Shown one piece after another: positions 40,765 to 50,344 of a stretch of 64,000 nt of DNA (within the stretch, counting starts at the first letter, position 1; each line of letters opens with the position of its first letter). A model generated the notes under the pieces. That model had not been told where the DNA came from. It did no database searches and saw only the letters and a program-made list of their open reading frames with translations. The stretch is taken from positions 20,411-84,410 of the forward strand of contig JANQFL010000097.1 in assembly GCA_028277845.1 (NCBI GenBank), given 5' to 3'. A program made the translations under genes and the position numbers. The stretch comes from Sneathiellales bacterium. GTDB taxonomy: Bacteria > Pseudomonadota > Alphaproteobacteria > JANQFL01.

Positions 40765-41481
40765 TTATCCCTGAGATTCGTTTTCCAGGCGCCGTGTTGC
40801 CGTTTCGATACGGTCGTGCAATGTGGCCATGAAGGCCTTGCGGTCAAGGCCCGGCGGGATCGGTTCGAGGAACTCCATGACAATGGTGCCTGGGTTGCGC
40901 ATGAAACTGCGACGCGGCCAGAACAGCCCCGAATTGAGCGCCACCGGAATAACCGGCAGGTCCAGGCGTTTGTAAAGCGCGGCCACGCCGGGTTGATAAG
41001 GTGTTTCAGACCCCGGCGCGGACCGGGTGCCTTCCGGAAAGATAAACACCGGCCGGTCCTGGTCCCTGGCCGCCTCGGCCGCGGCCACCATGTCCTTCAA
41101 CGCCTTGGCTCCGCCGGCGCGGTCGACCGGGATCATCTTGGTCTTGCGGGTGTACCAGCCGTAGATCGGGATCGACAGCAGTTCCTTTTTCAGCACGACG
41201 GCGGGATCGTGCAGGATCATATGCACGACGAAGGTGTCGAAGGCCGACTGGTGCTTGCTCGCGACCAGGCAAGCACCGGCAGGCAGGTTCTGTTTGCCGC
41301 GCAGTTCCAGTTTGATGCCGGCGATCCAGCGCATGAGCCGGACATTACCCTCGGCCCACCTCGCCTGACCCCAAACCGTGATCATCCGCGATCCGAGCAG
41401 GCCGGGAATGAACAGGACGTTCATGATCAGCGCCCAAACATAGAACGCCAAATTGAACAGCAGGGAGCGAACGGCGGTCAT
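40765..41481 (-). CDS. plsC: 1-acyl-sn-glycerol-3-phosphate acyltransferase
   Basis: VASKHQSAFDTF; FPEGTRSAPG. Confidence 0.93.
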   Translation of the reverse strand: MTAVRSLLFNLAFYVWALIMNVLFIPGLLGSRMITVWGQARWAEGNVRLMRWIAGIKLELRGKQNLPAGACLVASKHQSAFDTFVVHMILHDPAVVLKKELLSIPIYGWYTRKTKMIPVDRAGGAKALKDMVAAAEAARDQDRPVFIFPEGTRSAPGSETPYQPGVAALYKRLDLPVIPVALNSGLFWPRRSFMRNPGTIVMEFLEPIPPGLDRKAFMATLHDRIETATRRLENESQG

Positions 41482-42140
41482 GCGCGTCCCTTTCGCTGGG
41501 CGAAGCCATCACCGAAAGCGCTCGCCTGACCGGCGTGTCCTCCGGGCGCCGCAAACACACGCATGCGTATGAGGCTGACCACATACTTGTTGAATTCGCC
41601 CGCCCAGCGCCGCCATGCATTGAGGCGGCCCATCAAATTGGGCACCTGACCCGACGCGACGGGGTGCGCAATGAACCGTGCTTCCGGCATTTGCCGTGTC
41701 AATTCGATCAAACTGCGCGGTATGTGATAGTCGTCGGTCACGACCAGCATGGACCCGATTCCCTGGCCACGTGCCCACGCCGCGATCTCCTCGGCATTTC
41801 CGACCGTATCCTTTGCCTGCCAACCGATATCGACACAGCAGTTGAACTCCGTATCGGTAAGCCCCATCGCCTGCTTCAGTTCACCGCGGGTGACGGCCTG
41901 ATTGACGCCTGACAACAGCAATCGGCCCGCCCGTCCTTCCCGCAGCAATTTTCGGCCTTCGAACAACCGCACGGAGCTGCCGGTCAAAACGACGATACCG
42001 TCGGCCTTCTGTGTGCCGGCCTGCCGATGACCGACCACGGTTGAGGAAAACTGCAGAAATCCGCCGGTCCAAACCGCCAGAAAGGCGAAAAAACCCACCA
42101 GCATTCCACGCCCCCAACGCCATCCGCCGCGCCCTCTCAC
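41478..42140 (-). CDS. YdcF family protein
   Basis: GTG start overlapping the gmhB stop (GTGA); DGIVVLTGSSVRLFEGRKLLREGRAGRLLLSG ... TDDYHIPRSL. Confidence 0.88.
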   Translation of the reverse strand: MRGRGGWRWGRGMLVGFFAFLAVWTGGFLQFSSTVVGHRQAGTQKADGIVVLTGSSVRLFEGRKLLREGRAGRLLLSGVNQAVTRGELKQAMGLTDTEFNCCVDIGWQAKDTVGNAEEIAAWARGQGIGSMLVVTDDYHIPRSLIELTRQMPEARFIAHPVASGQVPNLMGRLNAWRRWAGEFNKYVVSLIRMRVFAAPGGHAGQASAFGDGFAQRKGRA

Positions 42141-42682
42141 ACGTCGCCTTTCAACAGCTTGTCGACGGCCTCGGAGAGGTCCTCCACCACCGTGACCGGC
42201 AGTACATCCGCCGGGATGCCGTCCGCCTGTGTTTCCCGGCCATATCCGGTGCGGACCAGAACACGTCTGCAACCGACCCGCGCACCCGCTTGCAGATCGC
42301 GCAGTGAGTCGCCGATCATCACGGCATTGCCCGGGGTCGCCCTGAATTTCCGCATGGCCTGCAATAACATGCCCGGGCCCGGTTTGCGAAACTCCGTGGG
42401 CGCCCAGGGCGCATCGAGGCAGGCCTGCAGGTCGTCGAAGTGGGCATTGTGCTTGGCCAGTTCCTCCCGTAAATGGTCGTGGATGCGATCGATCATGGCC
42501 GCGTCGACAATGCCGCGGCCCACGCAACCCTGGTTGGTGACGACGGCGATCTTGTGGCCTGCCTGATTGAGCCGCGCGATCGCTTCCGGCGAGCCCGAGA
42601 TCAGTTCTAGTTCGCCAGGGTTTTTAACGTAGTCCTTGCGGTCCACGTTGATGACACCGTCGCGGTCGAGCAATACCAGCAT
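42137..42682 (-). CDS. gmhB: HAD-IIIA phosphatase, D-glycero-manno-heptose 1,7-bisphosphate 7-phosphatase type
   Basis: LLDRDGVINVDRKDYVKNP; RKPGPGML; MIGDSLRDLQAG. Confidence 0.85.
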   Translation of the reverse strand: MLVLLDRDGVINVDRKDYVKNPGELELISGSPEAIARLNQAGHKIAVVTNQGCVGRGIVDAAMIDRIHDHLREELAKHNAHFDDLQACLDAPWAPTEFRKPGPGMLLQAMRKFRATPGNAVMIGDSLRDLQAGARVGCRRVLVRTGYGRETQADGIPADVLPVTVVEDLSEAVDKLLKGDV

Positions 42683-42685
42683 GAC

Positions 42686-43570
42686 CTAAAGCACTTTCCG
42701 CAAGAGGCGCATCACCGTAATCCGCGCCGACAGTGTCGCCATGAGAACGGCGACCAACGGCACCGCCAACAGGCCGACCCAGCCGACCATGCCCAAGGCC
42801 ATGGAAGGCACGATGCCGCCATCGAGTTCGGACATGAACAGATAAAGACCCAGCCATGACAGGCCCGCGAGGACCAAACCGGGCACGGCGCCGATCAGGC
42901 TGAGCCACATGGTGTGGTTCTGGAACTGACTGGCAATATAGGCATCGCGCGCACCGATGAGGTGCAGTACCTCGATAACGTCCTTGTGGGTGGCCAGGCC
43001 GGCGCGTGTCGCGAAACCGACCAACAGGACCGTCGCCGCCAGGATGATGACAACCACAACGCCGGCCATGAGTTGGAGATACCGGCCGACCGATACCAGT
43101 TGGTCGAGCCAGACCTCATGGCCATCGACGCGGGCGTCCGGCACCAGATCGGTCACCGCGGTTCCCAGTTTTTCAACATCAACCGGTTCGCCGTCCGCTG
43201 CCAGCACGTCGATGATGCGCGGTAGCGGCAGATTGGCGGCACCGCCCGGCCCGAACCAGGGGGCCAGCAACGCCACCACCTCTTCCCGTGGCAATGGATC
43301 GGCGGAAACGACTCCGGGTACGGCGCGCAACAATTGCACCACCGCTTCCAGGTTCTTGTCCGCCTCGGGTCCGGCCGCCGCCGGCAATTCCACGGTAATG
43401 CGGTTGCGCACGCCCTTTTGCCAATCCGAAACGGCATTACCCAGAATGACAGAGCCGACGAACGACAACGCCGCCAGATAGACCATGACGGCCACCACCC
43501 ACGGCAGGAACCTGCCGGACGCATCCCGAAACGGGATCGGGCCATTCGTTTGAATGAAGGGCACATCCAT
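42686..43570 (-). CDS. ftsX: Cell division protein FtsX
   Basis: 294 aa FtsX-like permease directly downstream of ftsE. Confidence 0.9.
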   Translation of the reverse strand: MDVPFIQTNGPIPFRDASGRFLPWVVAVMVYLAALSFVGSVILGNAVSDWQKGVRNRITVELPAAAGPEADKNLEAVVQLLRAVPGVVSADPLPREEVVALLAPWFGPGGAANLPLPRIIDVLAADGEPVDVEKLGTAVTDLVPDARVDGHEVWLDQLVSVGRYLQLMAGVVVVIILAATVLLVGFATRAGLATHKDVIEVLHLIGARDAYIASQFQNHTMWLSLIGAVPGLVLAGLSWLGLYLFMSELDGGIVPSMALGMVGWVGLLAVPLVAVLMATLSARITVMRLLRKVL

Positions 43571-43576
43571 GATGGT

Positions 43577-44260
43577 CTACGCGGCGGTCGTTCCGGGTGG
43601 CTGGGAGACCAACTCACCGTCCGCCAGCCACAACACCGGAAAGTCGAAACGATCGATCAGCCGGCGGTTATGCGTCGCCACGACCACGCTTGTCCCCAGT
43701 TTGTTGAGCTCGACAAAGAGCTGAACAAGCCTCAGTCCGAGATCGAAATCCAGATTGCCCGTCGGTTCGTCCGCGACCAGCAATTTGGGCCGCGTGATCA
43801 CGGCCCGCGCGATGGCGACGCGTTGCTTTTCTCCTCCGGACAAGGTTGCCGGCTTGGCATTCATCCGGTCGCCGAGACCAACCCAGTTGAGCAACTCGGT
43901 GACATGCTGGTGCAGTTGCTCGTCTCCGATGCCCATGATCTGCAACGGCAGCGCCACGTTTTCCTTGGCGGTGAGATGATCGAGCAATCGGAAATCCTGA
44001 AAGACAACGCCGATCCGGCGGCGCAGCGCAGGCAACTCGTTACGTTTCGCCGTAGCGATGTCATGTCCGAACAGGGAAATTAGACCGCGCGAAGGGCGGT
44101 GCGCCAAATACATCAGCCGCAGCAACGACGACTTTCCCGCACCGCTTGGGCCCGACAGAAATCGGAACGACCCGGGAGGCAAATGGAACGAGATATCGCG
44201 CAAGATTTCCGGTCCAAGACCGTAGCGCATACCGACACTTTGAAACCGAACCAAGTCCAC
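43577..44260 (-). CDS. ftsE: Cell division ATP-binding protein FtsE
   Basis: [43 protein letters not shown]. Confidence 0.95.
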   Translation of the reverse strand: MDLVRFQSVGMRYGLGPEILRDISFHLPPGSFRFLSGPSGAGKSSLLRLMYLAHRPSRGLISLFGHDIATAKRNELPALRRRIGVVFQDFRLLDHLTAKENVALPLQIMGIGDEQLHQHVTELLNWVGLGDRMNAKPATLSGGEKQRVAIARAVITRPKLLVADEPTGNLDFDLGLRLVQLFVELNKLGTSVVVATHNRRLIDRFDFPVLWLADGELVSQPPGTTAA

Positions 44261-44368
44261 GCTCCCGAAACCGGCGGCAAATGTCCCGCCGAATAGTTGG
44301 TAGGCCAGCTTGCCTTGCCCACGCCAAACGCCTATAAGTTTTCAGCCGCAGACTCAAGCATTTATGGC

Positions 44369-45139
44369 ATGATATTAAGCTGCCCAAGTTGCGCAACGCG
44401 CTATTTAGTAGACGACTCCCAGATCGGCTCCACCGGTCGCACCGTCCGTTGCGCGAAATGCCGCCACAGCTGGCATCAGGATCCTCCGGAAGAGATTACC
44501 GAACCAGTCTCGGTCGTCGAGCCGCCACAGGAACCGGCGCCGATTCCGAAGGGATCCAACCTTCCCGCCCTGCCGAAAGAAAAAAGCAAGAAGGGTGGTC
44601 GATGGATCGGCTGGGTCGCGTTCGCCCTGACGATCGCCGTGATTCTCGGCGGCGGCTATCTGACCCGTCATCAGATCGTCGAACTGTGGCCGCCTTCCGC
44701 GCGTCTGTTCACGATGATCGACCCCAGCATCAGCTTCCCGTACGTCCCGGGACAATCGGGTACGAAGTCAGCCGCGAAACAGCCGACCAAAAAAGCCGAG
44801 CCGGCGCAACCCAAACAACCTGACTTGCCGGTGGGCGCCGGACTGAATTTCGTCAACGTCAAACCGACATTCAAAACGGAAAACCAGAAGCAGGTCCTGA
44901 TCGTCAGTGGCCGCATCAAAAACCTGTCCAAGGTCGCAAAGAAAATACCACGGGTGCGGATCAGCCTGGTGGATGCCAGCCAACGGGAAATTCACTATTG
45001 GATTTTTCCGGTGGATGCGGGTGACCTGCAACCGGGCAAAAGCGTGCCGTTCAGGACCCAACTGGTTGACCCGCCTTCAAACCTGGCAGGGTTGAACGCC
45101 AAGTTTATCGGCGACAACGAAGCCACGTCACAAAACTAA
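44369..45139 (+). CDS. Zinc-ribbon (MJ0042-type) membrane-anchored protein
   Basis: MILSCPSCATRYLVDDSQIGSTGRTVRCAKCRHSWHQ plus one TM segment. Confidence 0.9.
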   Translation: MILSCPSCATRYLVDDSQIGSTGRTVRCAKCRHSWHQDPPEEITEPVSVVEPPQEPAPIPKGSNLPALPKEKSKKGGRWIGWVAFALTIAVILGGGYLTRHQIVELWPPSARLFTMIDPSISFPYVPGQSGTKSAAKQPTKKAEPAQPKQPDLPVGAGLNFVNVKPTFKTENQKQVLIVSGRIKNLSKVAKKIPRVRISLVDASQREIHYWIFPVDAGDLQPGKSVPFRTQLVDPPSNLAGLNAKFIGDNEATSQN

Positions 45140-45181
45140 CAACTGCACGAAACTAACATACGTACGAGTACGATTGGGATC

Positions 45182-45733
45182 ATGAGTCAGATTTCGGACA
45201 TCAAAAACCGTTCGGTCGAAGTGCTGTTCAGCAGTTCGGAAATCCACGCCCGCGTCAATGCGTTGGCTCAGGAAATCGCCGCGCAAATGGGTGAAGACCT
45301 GTTGATCGCCGCCGTGCTCAAAGGCAGTTTCGTCTTCGCCGCCGATTTGATCCGGGCCATGCATCAGGCGGGCATGAAGCCGCAAATCGATTTCATCACT
45401 TTGTCGAGCTACAAGAGCGGGACCGAGAGTTCCGGCACCGTTGAACTCAAGCGCGACATCAGCGACGAGATCGAAGGCCGTCAAGTGTTGCTGGTCGACG
45501 ATATTCTCGAATCGGGCCGGACCATTGCGTTCGGCAAGCGGGCGCTGCTGGAGCGCGGCGCCGCCGACGTCAAACTCTGCGTTCTGCTCGACAAGCCGGG
45601 CAAGCGGAAGACCGACATCGATGCCGAATTCGTCGGTTTCCAATGCGACGACAAATTTGTCGTAGGCTACGGCCTCGATTACGCCCATTATTTCCGCGAA
45701 CTGCCGTATATCGGCGTCGTTGAAGGAACCTAG
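45182..45733 (+). CDS. hpt: Hypoxanthine phosphoribosyltransferase
   Basis: VLKGSFVFAADLIRAM; QVLLVDDILESGRTI. Confidence 0.95.
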   Translation: MSQISDIKNRSVEVLFSSSEIHARVNALAQEIAAQMGEDLLIAAVLKGSFVFAADLIRAMHQAGMKPQIDFITLSSYKSGTESSGTVELKRDISDEIEGRQVLLVDDILESGRTIAFGKRALLERGAADVKLCVLLDKPGKRKTDIDAEFVGFQCDDKFVVGYGLDYAHYFRELPYIGVVEGT

Positions 45734-45754
45734 CCGGGAGGCCTCGAAGCCATC

Positions 45755-46135
45755 ATGGCGCGCATTCTGTTGGCCGAAGACGAGTCGTCCGTGCGCGAGT
45801 ATGTCACCCGGGCGCTGCAGACCGATGGACACACCGTCGTCTCCGTCGCCGACGGCATGGAGGCCTTGCAGGTACTCGATTCCTCGCCGCTGGGCGAAGA
45901 ACCGTTCGATCTGTTGCTGACCGACATCGTCATGCCCAATGTGGACGGCATCGCCCTGGCGCTCAAGGTCAGCAAGGATCACCCGGATATCCGCATTCTG
46001 ATGATCACCGGCTACCCCAACGAGCGTCAACGGGCGCACAATCTGGACTTTCTGGTCCACGAAGTCGTCACGAAACCGTTCACAGTCGAGCAGATCTGCT
46101 CCGCGGTACGGCAGGTCCTGTCCCTCGATGACTGA
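45755..46135 (+). CDS. cpdR: CpdR-like single-domain response regulator
   Basis: RILLAEDESSVREYV; DLLLTDIVMPNVDGI; TKPF. Confidence 0.75.
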   Translation: MARILLAEDESSVREYVTRALQTDGHTVVSVADGMEALQVLDSSPLGEEPFDLLLTDIVMPNVDGIALALKVSKDHPDIRILMITGYPNERQRAHNLDFLVHEVVTKPFTVEQICSAVRQVLSLDD

Positions 46136-46658
46136 CTTGTTGACCCCCCGCCTGCGGCTGAGACGCCATCGTCCCGGCGACGAAGACCATATCGCCGCAC
46201 TCAATGCCTTTCCCGAAGTCATGCGCTATATCAGCGGGGGCGCAGGCCTGCCGGTGGGGTCACCCGAAAGCCGGGACGCGGTCGACCGCTTCGTCGAGCG
46301 CATGCGGGACGACAACCCCATCGGTATCTGGGCCGTGGAATGGCGGGAAAACGGGACGTTCCTCGGCCTGGTGTTCCTGATCGAACTGCCCAAATCGGAC
46401 AAGATCGAAGTCGGCTACCGTTACCGGCCTGATTGCTGGGGCCGGGGGGTGGCCACCGAAGCGGCCGAACGCATGGTACGGTATGGTTTTGAAGAGGTCG
46501 GCCTGGACGAAATTTGCGGCGTGACCCACCCGGACAATCACGCATCCCAACGGGTTCTGAGAAAAATCGGGCTCAGCCATCACGGCAAGGCCGATTACTA
46601 CGACACCGTTGTGGAATTCTTCTCGGTTTCCAGGGCCGATTTTCTCGGTCTCTCCTAG
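46128..46658 (+). CDS. GNAT family N-acetyltransferase
   Basis: RLRLRRHRPGDEDHIAALN ... GYRYRPDCWGRGVATEAAERMVRYGFEEVGLDEI. Confidence 0.92.
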   Translation: MTDLLTPRLRLRRHRPGDEDHIAALNAFPEVMRYISGGAGLPVGSPESRDAVDRFVERMRDDNPIGIWAVEWRENGTFLGLVFLIELPKSDKIEVGYRYRPDCWGRGVATEAAERMVRYGFEEVGLDEICGVTHPDNHASQRVLRKIGLSHHGKADYYDTVVEFFSVSRADFLGLS

Positions 46659-46665
46659 CCGGTGA

Positions 46666-48420
46666 CTACTCCGGCGGCTCGAACAACGACAGGAAGCCGA
46701 GCAACGCCAGCTTGCCGCCCTCCAACGTCACGTCGCCGGATACCAGCGCGCCGACCACGTTGCGGCGCTTCGACATCACTTCCTTCCAGACGAAGCTGTC
46801 CGCGGTGATGCCGGCCACCGGATTTTTCGGATAACCGTCACTCAATACGGCGACGCCCTGGCGCACGGTCATGGTGTATCCCTCGTCCAGGTCGGGGAAA
46901 CGGAAGCCGACGACCACATTCTCATCGATCGCGTCCTCGGCGTTCAGGCTGACGGTCATGGCTTCGAGGAAATTACGGATGGGGAACTGCCGTAGTAGCG
47001 ATTCCGGCGTGGTGCCGGGATCGGTCAAAGGAATCACATGCCCGCGCGCTTCCATGGCCTGCGTGAGATAATAGTTCCGGCCGGTGGCACTGATTTCCCG
47101 CCGGCCCAGGGCGGTGAGCGCGTCGGCACGGATGGCAAGCGCCGAGTCATCGGTCCCGTCCAGGGCAAGCAACCGGTCGGCCAGTTGCAGTGCCCACTGG
47201 TACTGACCGGCGGCCAGTGCCATCCGGGTCTTTTTGCGCAGTACCTCGACACCTCCCGCCAATTCGGCCAGGCGCTGAGCCTCTTGCGCGCGCGGCAACG
47301 GATTGAGGTCGGTGGCGTTGCCGCTGAACCAGCCCAGATACCCGGTGAAAATCGATCGCACGGCCCAATCGACCCGGCCATAGAACTCCTTCAGATACGG
47401 CTTCTCCGCCAGATGGGCCGGCAGTTTCACCCGTTCGACGATTTCGTCGGGCGTAAGCCCCATGTTCATGTACCGCACCGTTTGATCGTGCACGTACTGA
47501 ATGGCGTCCCGATAGTCGGTCAGGGTCCGGGCTATGGCCTGTTTCCCGGTTACGGGTCGCGTATGGCTGGGGACGAGATATTCCACATCCAGCGCCAGCA
47601 TCCGGTCGAGGCTGGCCGCCCATTGCCGGACATCGCGGTACGCCGTGCCGCGGATGGCGTACAGATTGGGGAAGGATTTGTAGAAGTTGTCGGCGGGCAA
47701 CAGGACCTTCCGGTCGGGCAGATAGACGAACAACTGATCCGGCGTCTCGCCGGGCGCAAAGTGAAATTCGAACCGCTCGCCGGCGATGGTCATGGTCTCA
47801 ACGGTATCGCCGACGGTTCGGGTCGGTTGCAGGTAAGCGACCGGCGTATCCTCGCGCAGCCGCAGGCGTGGTCCGATCCCGTCATTGACCAGTTCGGCGT
47901 CGGACAGATTGGTTCCAAACTGGCGCATACTGCGCCGCTGAATGATCGGCCGCAAAACGTTGACGATTTTGCTGACATGGTCCGCCGTCGTCGCATGACT
48001 GATAATCTCGGGTCCGTCATCGCCCGCCAGCACCTCGGCGCCGAAGATGTGATCAGCGTGGTTGTGGGTGTACACGATGGCCTTGACCGGTTTATCGCTC
48101 AACCCGTCAAAGGCCGCCTTGACGTCCCGCGCCGCTTCGATGCTCTCCATGGCATCGACGATGATGACGCCGTCGGGCGCTTCGATATGGATGGAATTGG
48201 CCAAACCATAGCCGATGGCGACATGCACGCCGTCGGTCACTTTCACGACGCCTTTCTCGAACGTTTTGCTGTGCGCCGCCAGTTCCGGATGCACATCGCC
48301 CGTGCTTTTGACCGGCGGAGCAGTATCGGCGGCCTGGTCCGAGCCATCACAGGCGGCCAAGGGGGTACCGAATAAAACCATAAGTACGAACCAACGAAAT
48401 CGATTCATCAAACCCACCAC
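46666..48420 (-). CDS. Alkyl/aryl-sulfatase (MBL fold)
   Basis: YTHNHADHIFGAEVL; long dimerisation and SCP-2-like C-terminus. Confidence 0.9.
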   Translation of the reverse strand: MVGLMNRFRWFVLMVLFGTPLAACDGSDQAADTAPPVKSTGDVHPELAAHSKTFEKGVVKVTDGVHVAIGYGLANSIHIEAPDGVIIVDAMESIEAARDVKAAFDGLSDKPVKAIVYTHNHADHIFGAEVLAGDDGPEIISHATTADHVSKIVNVLRPIIQRRSMRQFGTNLSDAELVNDGIGPRLRLREDTPVAYLQPTRTVGDTVETMTIAGERFEFHFAPGETPDQLFVYLPDRKVLLPADNFYKSFPNLYAIRGTAYRDVRQWAASLDRMLALDVEYLVPSHTRPVTGKQAIARTLTDYRDAIQYVHDQTVRYMNMGLTPDEIVERVKLPAHLAEKPYLKEFYGRVDWAVRSIFTGYLGWFSGNATDLNPLPRAQEAQRLAELAGGVEVLRKKTRMALAAGQYQWALQLADRLLALDGTDDSALAIRADALTALGRREISATGRNYYLTQAMEARGHVIPLTDPGTTPESLLRQFPIRNFLEAMTVSLNAEDAIDENVVVGFRFPDLDEGYTMTVRQGVAVLSDGYPKNPVAGITADSFVWKEVMSKRRNVVGALVSGDVTLEGGKLALLGFLSLFEPPE

Positions 48421-48482
48421 ACGTTCATTTTTTTGTTTATTTACAGATAGTTAAAGCCTGTTTCTGAAAACAAACTGTTGAT

Positions 48483-48509
48483 ATTAGAGTTTAGATACTA
48501 TACTCTAAT
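48483..48509. promoter_or_regulatory. Candidate TetR-type operator
   Basis: ATTAGAGTTTAG-ATA-CTATACTCTAAT; 11 of 12 arm positions complementary; in the divergent alkylsulfatase / tetR intergenic region. Confidence 0.6.
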
Positions 48510-48581
48510 TCCTGAAATGACATCCCTTAATCGGGATTTCGACGGCGATACGGCAGGCACGCACGACAGCGGACTGACACG

Positions 48582-49223
48582 ATGAGCAACCGCGAACGCA
48601 TTCTCGAGACCAGCCTGAAGCTGTTCAACGAACTGGGTGTCGCCGACGTGGGCACCAACCGCATCGCCGCCCATATGGGCATCAGCCCGGGCAATCTGTA
48701 TTACCATTTCAAGAACAAGGACCAGATCATCCGCGACCTGTTTCCCCGGATCTCGGACGCCATCGACGGCGTGCTGAGCCACGTCAAGCTGACGGACGAG
48801 CCGGTCGACGCACCCACCATCGCCATCATCCTGCGGGCATGGATGAACGTGTTGTGGGATTACCGATTCTTCTTCGGCAATCTGGTCTATCTGCTGCGCG
48901 CCGATCCGGAACTGCGCAAGCTTTACGGCCAGCGCCGGGCCCGTACCCTGGCCGTGATGCAGGCCGCGTTCTCCGCCTCGGCGCAGATCCCACCGGACAT
49001 GCGGAACGAGGACGGCCGGGACATTCTGCTGGCCAACGGCATGAACGTGTGGATCGTCGCCCTGAACTGGATCCAGTATCTTCAGGTGTCGGTACCGGAT
49101 ACGAAGATCAGAAAAGGCGATATAGACAGAGGGGCGTATCAGATCTTTGCGTTGATGGCGCCCTACATGGATGCCAATCTGCGCCGCGACGTGGCCTCCT
49201 GCCTGAACCAGGACATGAACTAG
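48582..49223 (+). CDS. TetR/AcrR family regulator
   Basis: RERILETSLKLFNELGVADVGTNRIAAHMGISPGNLYYHFKNKDQII. Confidence 0.95.
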   Translation: MSNRERILETSLKLFNELGVADVGTNRIAAHMGISPGNLYYHFKNKDQIIRDLFPRISDAIDGVLSHVKLTDEPVDAPTIAIILRAWMNVLWDYRFFFGNLVYLLRADPELRKLYGQRRARTLAVMQAAFSASAQIPPDMRNEDGRDILLANGMNVWIVALNWIQYLQVSVPDTKIRKGDIDRGAYQIFALMAPYMDANLRRDVASCLNQDMN

Positions 49224-49241
49224 GAAGGTTTCGAACCAGGG

Positions 49242-49820
49242 ATGAACCGGTTTCTTTTCAATCTGTCCGCCATAACCGTGGCCGTGGCCGTGGGGTTTGC
49301 CAGCGCATGGTGGGCGCTCAACAACTTGGCGTACACAACCGCCGTTCAAAACGGCCAGTGGCGCACGCACGCGACAGCCGGCAGCCGGGACGCCAACATC
49401 TATGTCCGCGCCACCATCGCCCGCACGGGATTGCTCGCCCTGCCCGCTTCCGAGGCCGTTTATTTCTTCACCGGCATCGATGCCGCCGGTAAGCCACTGC
49501 GGGCCGACTGCCGCTACCGTTTGACCGGACAGGACCCCGATGCCTTGTGGTGGAGCATTACCCTGTACGGGCCCGACCAGTTCCTGGTTTCCAATGAACC
49601 GCGACGGTATTCGTTCAACAAATCCAACGTGTTGCGCGATGAACAGGGCCACTTTCGCATCGACATCGCCGATCACGGGGCCGGCGGCAGTTGGCTACCC
49701 AACGGCGGACACGATGGGTTCAGCCTGATTTACCGGCTGTACAGGCCGGCCATGGCCGATCCGGCCGCACTACGGACCATGCAACTGCCGAGGATCGAAA
49801 CCGTGGAGTGCCCGGCATGA
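49242..49820 (+). CDS. DUF1214 domain-containing protein
   Basis: WWSITLYGPDQFLVSNEPRRYSFN ... GHFRIDIADHG. Confidence 0.85.
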   Translation: MNRFLFNLSAITVAVAVGFASAWWALNNLAYTTAVQNGQWRTHATAGSRDANIYVRATIARTGLLALPASEAVYFFTGIDAAGKPLRADCRYRLTGQDPDALWWSITLYGPDQFLVSNEPRRYSFNKSNVLRDEQGHFRIDIADHGAGGSWLPNGGHDGFSLIYRLYRPAMADPAALRTMQLPRIETVECPA

Positions 49821-50335
49821 TGCGTTCCCCGATCACCCGTTGGCTGATCATCACGCTGGGTCTGGCGGTCGTGTTTCATTTCGGCGCCATGGCGGCTTAT
49901 CCCCATGTCATCATGGCGGGCCTCAACCGCACCTTGGCCGAAGGAACCGGCTCGAATACACCGATCGTCGGCCGGCTACCGGACGAGACCAGCCGCACGG
50001 TCGTCCGGCCGAGCCCCGACCTGGCCTACACCATCTGTGCCTTCGACTTGTCGCAGGGCCCGCTCAGAATCGCGGCGACCCTGCCCGACACCTATGCCTC
50101 GCTGTCCATGTACGCGGCCAACTCGGATGTCTTCTACGTCAGGAACAATCAAACGGCGGGCAAGACGGTGTCCCTTGTCCTGACGGCGGATTCGCATGCC
50201 ACGGAGGAAGCCGGTACGGTGGTGTCACCCACGGAGACGGGCATCATACTCGCCCGCATGCTTGTGTCTGCCCGCGACGACTACATGAAGGTTCTGCCGC
50301 ACCTGCAATCGGTGACGTGTACGCCGGTCGATTGA
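49817..50335 (+). CDS. DUF1254 domain-containing protein
   Basis: ATGA overlap with the DUF1214 gene; RPSPDLAYTICAFDLSQGPLRIAATLPDTYASLSMYAANSDVFYVRN. Confidence 0.85.
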   Translation: MMRSPITRWLIITLGLAVVFHFGAMAAYPHVIMAGLNRTLAEGTGSNTPIVGRLPDETSRTVVRPSPDLAYTICAFDLSQGPLRIAATLPDTYASLSMYAANSDVFYVRNNQTAGKTVSLVLTADSHATEEAGTVVSPTETGIILARMLVSARDDYMKVLPHLQSVTCTPVD

Positions 50336-50344
50336 GCGGCACCG

